Origin: Syntrophaceae bacterium UBA5764
GTDB taxonomy: Bacteria > Desulfobacterota > Syntrophia > Syntrophales > Smithellaceae
Assembly (NCBI GenBank): GCA_002418825.1
Contig: DIEW01000003.1
Coordinates: 777 to 20,269, forward strand
DNA: 19,493 bases
Reading direction: 5' to 3'
This document shows positions 1 to 6,112 of the stretch, in pieces; position 1 is the stretch's first letter; every line of letters starts with the position of its first letter. A program made the position numbers and the translations under genes. Under the pieces are notes generated by a model. The model was given only the letters and a program-made list of their open reading frames with translations. It did not search any database and was not told the DNA's origin.

Positions 1-680
1 CTCTGCCCGGCGCGATTGATATCAAACCGGCAAAAGCCATGAAGCCGTTCTTCGGTGTCGTTCCGGCGCTGATGGATGAAAACGGGAAGGAAATTGTGGG
101 TCCCGGCAAAGGTTCCCTTTGCATTAAGAAGGCCTGGCCCGGCATCACCCGCGGTTTGTGGAATGATAAGGATGGCCGGTTTATCGAAAATTACTTCTCC
201 CAGTTCCCCGGTTACTACTTCTCCGGTGACGGCGCGGAAAGAGACGCTGACGGTGACTACAAGATCACCGGCCGCGTTGACGACGTTATCAACGTGTCCG
301 GCCACAGAATGGGCACCGCGGAAGTGGAGGCTGCATTGACGTCTCATCCGGATGTTGCGGAATCGGCGGTGGTCGGATTTCCCCATGACATCAAGGGTCA
401 GGGTATTTTTGCCTACGTCACACTGAATAATAATGTGGCCAAGACAGACGACCTCAAGAAAGCTTTGATCGCGCATGTCCGCAAGGAAATCGGTCCGATC
501 GCTACACCCGACGTTATTCAGTGGGCCGACGGTCTTCCTAAAACCAGATCCGGTAAGATTATGCGCCGCGTTCTGAGAAATGTCGCGGCCAAAGAATATG
601 GTAATTTCGGTGATACTTCTACACTTGCTGACCCTGCTGTTGTCGACGACCTTGTCACCAACAGAAAAAAACTTGGTTAG
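1..680 (+). CDS. acs: Acetyl-CoA synthetase, AMP-forming, C-terminal part (5' end outside window)
   Basis: The reading frame is open from base 3 and ends at TAG 678-680, so the gene begins upstream of the window. The product activates acetate with ATP and CoA to acetyl-CoA through acetyl-AMP. Visible family features are the hinge region (SGDGAERDADGDYKITGR), the VSGHRMGTAEVE segment, and the C-terminal PKTRSGKIMRR motif, whose lysine (codon 555-557) adenylates acetate and is the site silenced by acetylation in Acs enzymes. The C-terminal domain is complete and undisrupted. An internal ATG at 39 is not a real start, because the upstream residues (LPGAIDIKPAKA) match the Acs family. A strong hairpin terminator follows, and the downstream gene is a convergent Pat-like acyltransferase. 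The identification is firm at family level; propionate as substrate cannot be excluded from this fragment. Confidence 0.95.
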   Translation, partial: LPGAIDIKPAKAMKPFFGVVPALMDENGKEIVGPGKGSLCIKKAWPGITRGLWNDKDGRFIENYFSQFPGYYFSGDGAERDADGDYKITGRVDDVINVSGHRMGTAEVEAALTSHPDVAESAVVGFPHDIKGQGIFAYVTLNNNVAKTDDLKKALIAHVRKEIGPIATPDVIQWADGLPKTRSGKIMRRVLRNVAAKEYGNFGDTSTLADPAVVDDLVTNRKKLG

Positions 681-688
681 CAAATCTT

Positions 689-723
689 CGGTGCAGAGAC
701 AGCCATAATTTTTTTCTGCACCG
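689..723 (+). repeat. Inverted repeat just downstream of acs
   Basis: Nine-base arms CGGTGCAGA (689-697) and TCTGCACCG (715-723) flank a 17-base AT-rich spacer, immediately before the stronger terminator. The 3' flank is AAAAAA, not a U tract, so this is more likely an mRNA 3'-end stabilising hairpin than a second terminator. Confidence 0.5.
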
Positions 724-740
724 GAAAAAACCCCTCCCTA

Positions 741-780
741 AAATGCCGCTTTCCGTGAAACAGGAAAGCGGCATTTTCTT
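741..780 (+). terminator. Rho-independent terminator of acs
   Basis: A perfect 14-bp inverted repeat (741-754 with 763-776) around an 8-base loop is followed by TTCTTTATC. It lies 60 bases after the acs stop and before the convergent gene. The opposite orientation lacks a good U tract, so it mainly serves the plus strand. Confidence 0.85.
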
Positions 781-858
781 TATCATCGGCTATTTATATT
801 AAAAATAACAGAATCAATGATGAAGAAGATTTTATTTTGATTGTTCCTTAGGCCTGTA

Positions 859-3537
859 TCACGTCAAATCCAGCGTCATCGATACCATGTTCCCATCCCT
901 ACTGGCGAAATTGAAATCACAGCGGCGGAAAATACGGATCATCGCATAGTTTTCCCGCAGTGTTTCCGCCCGGATAGTTTTATAACCTTCCCTGCGGGCC
1001 AGCTCAATGCACTGTTCAGAAAGAGTATAACCCAGAGATTTATTTTGCCAGGGATCGGAAACAATGATGGCGTATTCCATCTCGCCTTCACATAGTTTGT
1101 TCTTAATCAGGCGCGCGATACCCAGGAATTTATATTTGTCGCCGTCCTTCATCTCCGCCACGACGGCTATCTCCTCTTCCGGATCAACATTGCAGAAGCG
1201 CTGCGCGCGCTCCGGCGTGGCGGAAAAAGGAGACAAAAACCTCAGCCACAGTGATTTTTCCGAGCAACTTTTGACAAAATCCGTCCACAGGCCGATGTCT
1301 TTGGGATTTATCAAACGCAGGCGCACCGGCAAATTATCGATGGATAGAGTATCCCTCGTAAGATGGCGGGCGATAGAATCAGCGATGGCGCTCTGACGCC
1401 GCAGACCATAATGATACATCTGCGACATAACCTCCGCGGCCATTTCCGCCGTGGAATAAACGGGAAACCCGGACTGTTCCATTCTGACCACATCATTAAT
1501 CATGAATTCCTTACAGGCAACACAGCACAGGACGGGCTTTCCCTTGTAGTCGATGTTTTTCATCACATCCACGAAAGAGCCCAGAATTTCCCCCTGAAGC
1601 ACAACGATAAACCCGCTGACGTCGTTTGACTCCACGCCGATTTCAACCAGTGTTTTGACCTGCGTAGGCGTCATGGAAAAAGAACAATCAATGGGATTGC
1701 CAGTGCTGGCATAATCCGGCAGCACGTTTTTCAATCGCTGCTGAAAATACGGTTCAAGCACAGCCAGGCGCATGCCGGACAAATACAGCATATCCGTAGC
1801 GGCCACACCCAGTGAACCGGTATAGGTAATCACCAGAATTCCGTCTCCTTTCGGACCCGGCTGCTTGGAGAAAGCGCGCGTGAGAGCAAAAAGGTGTTCA
1901 TTGTCACGGGCACGGATTACGCCGCTTTGCCGGAAAGCGGCATTGTTGACTTCGTCATTTCCGGCCAGTGACGCGGTATGCGACGATACCGCCTTTTTCC
2001 CCGCCTCGGTGCGTCCCGACTTTAAAACAATCACCGGTTTGCGCAACGCCGCCCGGCTTGCCACTTCAACAAATCGTTTGCCGTTGCGAATGTCCTCCAT
2101 ATACATAACAATTACGGAAATATAATCGTCGTCGCTTAAATATTCCAGAATGTCCGTTTCGTTGATGTCCATCTTGTTGCCGATAGTCGCCACAATTCCA
2201 AAATCCAGCACGTTGCTCAATCCCGTGAGAATCCCGGCGGCGTAAACTCCCGCCTGCGCCACCATGCCGACGTTGCCTTTTTTCAAATCGGACAAAAGGC
2301 CGATGGACTGCACCATATTGTGATGCGTGTTGATTACGCCGGAACAGTTCGGTCCCAGAACACGACAGCCGTGCCGGCGGATTATTTTTTCGATGCGCGC
2401 CTGCGCCACTTTTCCCTCTTCGCCGCTTTCGGCGAATCCCGCCGCTTCGACGACTATGTAACGCACTCCCTTCGTACAGCAATCCGCTATAGCCGTTTCG
2501 GCTGCTTTGGCCGGCACAATTACCACCGCCACGTCCACTGGTTCTTCGACATCTAGAATAGAACGGTAAGCTTTGATTCCCAAAATCGATTCTTTCCCGG
2601 GATTAATCGGATAGAGTCGTCCGGGAAATTCATGATGGACAAGATTACGAAACACGTTATAGCCCAGCTTGCCTCGCACATCTGAAGCACCGATCACGGC
2701 AATGCTTTTTGGATAAAAAAAGTCACGTAAACTTTCGCGACCTGTTGGTGTGATTTGATCGGGCGGCACAGGCTCGCTGACGAACATGCGCGCGTCCACC
2801 GTCACATAACCATCCGGATATAAAAACAACGGGTTGAGGTCCAGTTCGGCTATTTCGGGATTTTCGATAACGAGACGAGAAATCCTCAAAAGCAGCGCGC
2901 TTAGGGACTCCAGATCTACGGTCTTGCCACGGTAACCTTTCAAAATAGCCGCGCCGCGGATTTCCTCAATCATCTCGAAAGCGTCTTTTTCACTAATCGG
3001 CAGAATACGAAAAGAAACATCTCTTAACACTTCCACAAAAACGCCGCCCAATCCGAACATGATAATCGGGCCGAAACACGGGTCACGCGCCACACCGATA
3101 ATCGCCTCGATGCCCGGTTTGGCCATGACTTGCACGGATACACCTTCGATATGCTGGTATTTGAAGGTTTCCATGATTTCAGCGTAGGCCCGGCGTACCT
3201 CATCCGAAGCGGCCAGGTTGAGTTTTATTCCGCCCGCATCTGTCTTGTGGACGACATCGGGGGAAACGATTTTCAGCGCAACCGGATAACCGATCTTCGC
3301 GCTCATCGTCAAGGCCTCATCCTCAGAACGAGCTACCAAAAACCCAGTTGTTTTGATACCGATGCCTTCTAGGATTTCTTTGCTTTCGTGCTCCATGAGA
3401 TAGCTGCGGTTTTCCCGCAGCGCCTGCCTGGTTATTTCCGCCAATTCATCTCTGAGAATATTTTTACGCGCGGAAAATACCTTGCCGGAGTGGTCATCCG
3501 ACAAACCTTCGCCTGATACTGGTAATAACTGATTCAT
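859..3537 (-). CDS. ADP-forming acyl-CoA synthetase fused to GNAT acetyltransferase (Pat-like), ATP-grasp first
   Basis: 892 residues. Domains in order: ATP-grasp (about 35-255, with HKTDAGGIKL and FGLGGVFVEV), CoA-binding Rossmann (about 272-400, YPKSIAVIGAS and LGPNCSG), succinyl-CoA-ligase-like flavodoxin domains (about 415-715) and a C-terminal GNAT fold (about 738-890). Residue His520 in KAVSSHTASLAGND matches the phospho-histidine of ADP-forming acetyl-CoA synthetases, so the ligase half may be active. The GNAT acetyl-CoA loop is QNKSLG, slightly off the usual Q-x-x-G-x-G. In E. coli PatZ/YfiQ, as I recall, the ATP-grasp domain follows the CoA-ligase domains; here it leads. The role could be acyl-CoA/ATP interconversion, lysine acetylation of Acs, or both. 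ATG 3537 is preceded by AAAGGA. The gene stands alone and converges on acs. Confidence 0.88.
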   Translation of the reverse strand: MNQLLPVSGEGLSDDHSGKVFSARKNILRDELAEITRQALRENRSYLMEHESKEILEGIGIKTTGFLVARSEDEALTMSAKIGYPVALKIVSPDVVHKTDAGGIKLNLAASDEVRRAYAEIMETFKYQHIEGVSVQVMAKPGIEAIIGVARDPCFGPIIMFGLGGVFVEVLRDVSFRILPISEKDAFEMIEEIRGAAILKGYRGKTVDLESLSALLLRISRLVIENPEIAELDLNPLFLYPDGYVTVDARMFVSEPVPPDQITPTGRESLRDFFYPKSIAVIGASDVRGKLGYNVFRNLVHHEFPGRLYPINPGKESILGIKAYRSILDVEEPVDVAVVIVPAKAAETAIADCCTKGVRYIVVEAAGFAESGEEGKVAQARIEKIIRRHGCRVLGPNCSGVINTHHNMVQSIGLLSDLKKGNVGMVAQAGVYAAGILTGLSNVLDFGIVATIGNKMDINETDILEYLSDDDYISVIVMYMEDIRNGKRFVEVASRAALRKPVIVLKSGRTEAGKKAVSSHTASLAGNDEVNNAAFRQSGVIRARDNEHLFALTRAFSKQPGPKGDGILVITYTGSLGVAATDMLYLSGMRLAVLEPYFQQRLKNVLPDYASTGNPIDCSFSMTPTQVKTLVEIGVESNDVSGFIVVLQGEILGSFVDVMKNIDYKGKPVLCCVACKEFMINDVVRMEQSGFPVYSTAEMAAEVMSQMYHYGLRRQSAIADSIARHLTRDTLSIDNLPVRLRLINPKDIGLWTDFVKSCSEKSLWLRFLSPFSATPERAQRFCNVDPEEEIAVVAEMKDGDKYKFLGIARLIKNKLCEGEMEYAIIVSDPWQNKSLGYTLSEQCIELARREGYKTIRAETLRENYAMIRIFRRCDFNFASRDGNMVSMTLDLT

Positions 3538-3648
3538 GCCTTTTTTCCTTTGCTGAGCGTGCTTTTGCGCTGTCTATTTTTAACGTATTTCTTACTGATT
3601 AGCTTATTGACACGGGCAAAGAAAAGACGCTATCGGTCTGCTACTGAA

Positions 3649-3700
3649 TTTTTTGTCAGAGTCCTCCTGCAAATTTTGACGGACTTTGTCTGACAAAAAA
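3649..3700. repeat. Long inverted repeat between the response regulator and Pat-like genes
   Basis: Arms of 12 bases (3649-3660 TTTTTTGTCAGA and 3689-3700 TCTGACAAAAAA) enclose an inner GTCC/GGAC pair (3661-3664 with 3681-3684). It lies 11 bases after the response-regulator stop. On either strand the T run is at the 5' side and the A run at the 3' side, so it is not a textbook intrinsic terminator, though it may mark the transcript end. Confidence 0.5.
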
Positions 3701-3710
3701 ATCGCGGCTT

Positions 3711-4343
3711 CTATTGGATGAGATTGTTGTGGACAGCGTACAGCGTGAGTTCGGCGTTTTTCCTCATACCCATTTTATCCAGAACGCGCGTACGGTAAGT
3801 GCTGATTGTCTTTACGCTCAAACATAATTCTTCCGCGATATCGGAAACGGATCTACCCTGCGCCAGCATCAGCATCACCTGATATTCACGGTTGGACAAA
3901 CGCTCATGGGGAAGCTTTTGGGGGTCAACTTCCAGCTCGCCCGCCAGCTTTTCCGCCAGCGATGTAGTCACATATTTCCCGCCTCCCGCCACCTTACGAA
4001 TTGCGCCGATGAGCTCCTGCGGCGCACTAGCCTTGGTAAGATAACCGGAAGCACCGGCGCGCAAAGCGCGCACCGCGTACTGTTCTTCAGGATGCATGCT
4101 TAAAATCAGCACGGCCAGTTTCGGCTTTTGAGCCTTTATTTCTTCCAGAATCTCCAGCCCGCTGCGTCCCGGCATGGAAATATCCAAAAGCACGACATCA
4201 TACTCGTATTTCATCACTTTATCGATTGTTTCTGTGCCATTCTGGGCTTCGTCTTTCACCAGCATGTCCCGAACATCCGCCAGAATCTGTTTTACACCCT
4301 GACGCACCACCGCATGATCATCTGCAACCAAAATGCGAATCAT
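3711..4343 (-). CDS. NarL/FixJ-type response regulator
   Basis: 210 residues: receiver domain about 1-120, LuxR-type helix-turn-helix about 146-203. The acidic pocket D8-D9, phospho-acceptor D54, S82 and K104 are all present, so phosphorylation should be normal. The DNA-binding part carries LSNREYQVM and SVKTISTYRTRVLDKMG. It should act as a cytosolic transcription factor driven by the histidine kinase encoded just upstream. ATG 4343 is five bases past the kinase stop, and its AAAGGAG ribosome site lies inside the last kinase codons, which implies translational coupling. Target genes cannot be read from the window; the divergent c-di-GMP gene is an obvious candidate. Confidence 0.93.
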   Translation of the reverse strand: MIRILVADDHAVVRQGVKQILADVRDMLVKDEAQNGTETIDKVMKYEYDVVLLDISMPGRSGLEILEEIKAQKPKLAVLILSMHPEEQYAVRALRAGASGYLTKASAPQELIGAIRKVAGGGKYVTTSLAEKLAGELEVDPQKLPHERLSNREYQVMLMLAQGRSVSDIAEELCLSVKTISTYRTRVLDKMGMRKNAELTLYAVHNNLIQ

Positions 4344-4348
4344 TAAAT

Positions 4349-5869
4349 TTATTCTCCTTTACGCAAGGGGATCAATAATTTTACCATTGTGCCCGAAGGC
4401 TTTATACTGCGCACGTGAACCGTGCCGCCCCACAAGTGGGCGCGCTCGCGCATGCCGATCATGCCGAAGGACCGCGGATCGTCAATCTGCTGCAGTTTGA
4501 TACCGACGCCATTGTCCTTTACTTCCAAACACAGTTCCTTCTCATTTTCCGAAAGCGTCACTTCGCACTGCGTCGCTTGCGAGTGACGCGCGATGTTCGT
4601 CAGTGTTTCCTGAAAAATACGGAAAACGGCCGTGGCCAAATCCTTGTCAATAAGTCCGCCGGTAAAGCGAATATCCGCCTGACAATTAATGCCGGAACGC
4701 TTTTGAAAATCTTCCGCCTGCCATTCGATGGCCGCTGTCAATCCCAAATCATCCAGAAGACTGGGGCGAAGTTCCGTGGTGATTTTATGCACGCTCTCAA
4801 TAGTTTCGTTTACCAACCGCGACATGCTTCGCGCCTTTTCCCTAACAACGGGCGAATCATCCGGCAGCCGCCCGATAAGCCATGAAAGATCCATCTGCAG
4901 CGCGGTTAGTGACTGCCCCAGCTCGTCATGAATCTCGCGCGCAATGCGCGTACTTTCCTTTTCCCGCACCGACTGGAGATGCACGGAAAGGTTGCGCAGC
5001 TCCTGACGTGAACGCTCCAGCTCTTCCTGCGCTTTTTTCTGTTCCGTGATATCTTCAAAAGTGAGCACAATGCGTTTTTCGCGCAATTTTTCACCAATAC
5101 GGGAAGCTTTCATCCGGCAGAGAATTTCGCTTCCGTCTTTCCGGCGGCAGGGAAATTCCGTTTCATATGTGCGTTGCTGCACAAGAGCGGAATAAAACCG
5201 CCGGCCGATTTCATCCGCTTCTTCTTCATTGCGGTAAAATATAGTGATGCTTCTGCCGATGAGTTCTTCGCGATGCCAGCCGAAAACGATTTTAACCGCG
5301 GAATTGGCAAAGTTAATACGGCGTTCGTGCAGACCGACAACCGCCTGCGGAATCGCATCCAGAATAGACGACTCAAGCGCTTCCAGCTCTTCCAGCCGGT
5401 GGCTGGCCTCCTTGCGTTCGGTGATGTCCATTGAATTTCCCAAAATCGCCGGTCTCCCCTGATAAGTAATGGGCATTACCGTCTCCATAATCCATTTGAT
5501 GCGCCCATCCTTCGTAACGATGCGAAATTCGTATGGAGAAAAGCGCTGCTCTTTGAGCATCATCACCGCGTTTTTGCGCGTTTTGCGGCGGTCCTCCGGT
5601 AAAATCAACGACGAGGGGTCCATCCGGAGGATTTCGTCTTCGTCATAGCCGGCATAATCACGCAAGTGGGAATTGACGAAGCGGAATTTTTTGTCCTGCA
5701 TTATGTAAAAACCTACCTGTGAGCTCTGGGACAAAATTCTATAGAGGTTCTCTTCCGGTGTGTTCGGCGCGGCGGACAGGTTGCTTTGAGTCAGCTGCCG
5801 GATAATTTCAAGCAGTTCCTTTTTAGTTTTTTTCCCCAGATTCACCGCAGTGATCCTCTTTATTGCCAT
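4349..5869 (-). CDS. PAS-PAS sensor histidine kinase (HisKA_3 / NarX-DegS type)
   Basis: 506 residues with no membrane segment, so a cytosolic sensor. Order: PAS 1 about 42-153 (ends NSMDITERKEA), PAS 2 about 163-278 (ends FEDITEQKKA), a coiled-coil linker, HisKA_3 dimerisation domain with phospho-acceptor His314 in REIHDELGQS, and an HATPase with N-box around NIARHS (425-430) and DNGVGI (452-457). This type pairs with NarL-family regulators, and the regulator gene follows directly. The ATG at 5869 has no recognisable Shine-Dalgarno sequence; an AT-rich stretch and a leader hairpin precede it. The signal is unknown; PAS domains may bind small ligands or cofactors, but I see no diagnostic residue. 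Confidence 0.93.
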   Translation of the reverse strand: MAIKRITAVNLGKKTKKELLEIIRQLTQSNLSAAPNTPEENLYRILSQSSQVGFYIMQDKKFRFVNSHLRDYAGYDEDEILRMDPSSLILPEDRRKTRKNAVMMLKEQRFSPYEFRIVTKDGRIKWIMETVMPITYQGRPAILGNSMDITERKEASHRLEELEALESSILDAIPQAVVGLHERRINFANSAVKIVFGWHREELIGRSITIFYRNEEEADEIGRRFYSALVQQRTYETEFPCRRKDGSEILCRMKASRIGEKLREKRIVLTFEDITEQKKAQEELERSRQELRNLSVHLQSVREKESTRIAREIHDELGQSLTALQMDLSWLIGRLPDDSPVVREKARSMSRLVNETIESVHKITTELRPSLLDDLGLTAAIEWQAEDFQKRSGINCQADIRFTGGLIDKDLATAVFRIFQETLTNIARHSQATQCEVTLSENEKELCLEVKDNGVGIKLQQIDDPRSFGMIGMRERAHLWGGTVHVRSIKPSGTMVKLLIPLRKGE

Positions 5870-5896
5870 AAATATTGATTATTTAATCACAAATAA

Positions 5897-5936
5897 CAAA
5901 AAAAATAAACCCTGCTAATCGCTGACAATCAGCAGG
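5897..5936 (-). promoter_or_regulatory. Leader hairpin with U tract upstream of the kinase gene
   Basis: On the minus strand CCTGCT (5936-5931) pairs with AGCAGG (5916-5911), and the alternative inner pairing GCTGA-TTG-TCAGC is also possible. A T-rich run (GTTTATTTTTTTT) follows. The arrangement resembles an intrinsic terminator or attenuator about 40 bases before the kinase ATG. No minus-strand gene lies upstream to be terminated, because the next gene is divergent, so attenuation of the kinase/regulator transcript is an inference. Confidence 0.45.
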
Positions 5937-6000
5937 ATAAATCCGCATTTATTACACGTCCTCAGGCGGCATATCCTCTTTATTTCCACAGGCTTTTTCG

Positions 6001-6029
6001 TTGACTGTAAAAGCTAATTATCTTATAAT
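6001..6029 (+). promoter_or_regulatory. Sigma-70-type promoter for the GGDEF-EAL gene
   Basis: TTGACT (6001-6006), a 17-base spacer and TATAAT (6024-6029) give an almost perfect housekeeping promoter. The predicted transcript start near 6036 would leave a leader of about 75 bases before the GTG start at 6113. Confidence 0.75.
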
Positions 6030-6038
6030 TTATTAGCT
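6012..6038. promoter_or_regulatory. Operator-like inverted repeat over the -10 region
   Basis: AGCTAAT (6012-6018) and ATTAGCT (6032-6038) are perfect 7-base arms, centre to centre about 20 bases apart, flanking the TATAAT box. The geometry suits a dimeric repressor. It lies between the kinase/regulator pair and the divergent c-di-GMP gene. Confidence 0.45.
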
Positions 6039-6112
6039 AAGGATCATAATCCTGCCGGGGAAAGTTAGTATAAATAATCTCATTTACCTCAACTATCGGG
6101 GGATAATGTTAC

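Noticed and set aside
2066..2482. 138-codon minus-strand ORF inside the acyl-CoA synthetase gene
   Set aside because: It is an alternative frame of the same strand with Arg/Gly-rich nonsense composition, typical of a shadow of a GC-rich gene.
4415..4885. 156-codon plus-strand ORF inside the kinase gene
   Set aside because: It is antisense to the HisKA/HATPase coding region, with no start signal or family resemblance.
5937..6000. Possible c-di-GMP riboswitch in the region between the divergent genes
   Set aside because: I looked for the conserved core elements of class I and II on both strands and did not find them; only short hairpins and promoter boxes are seen.
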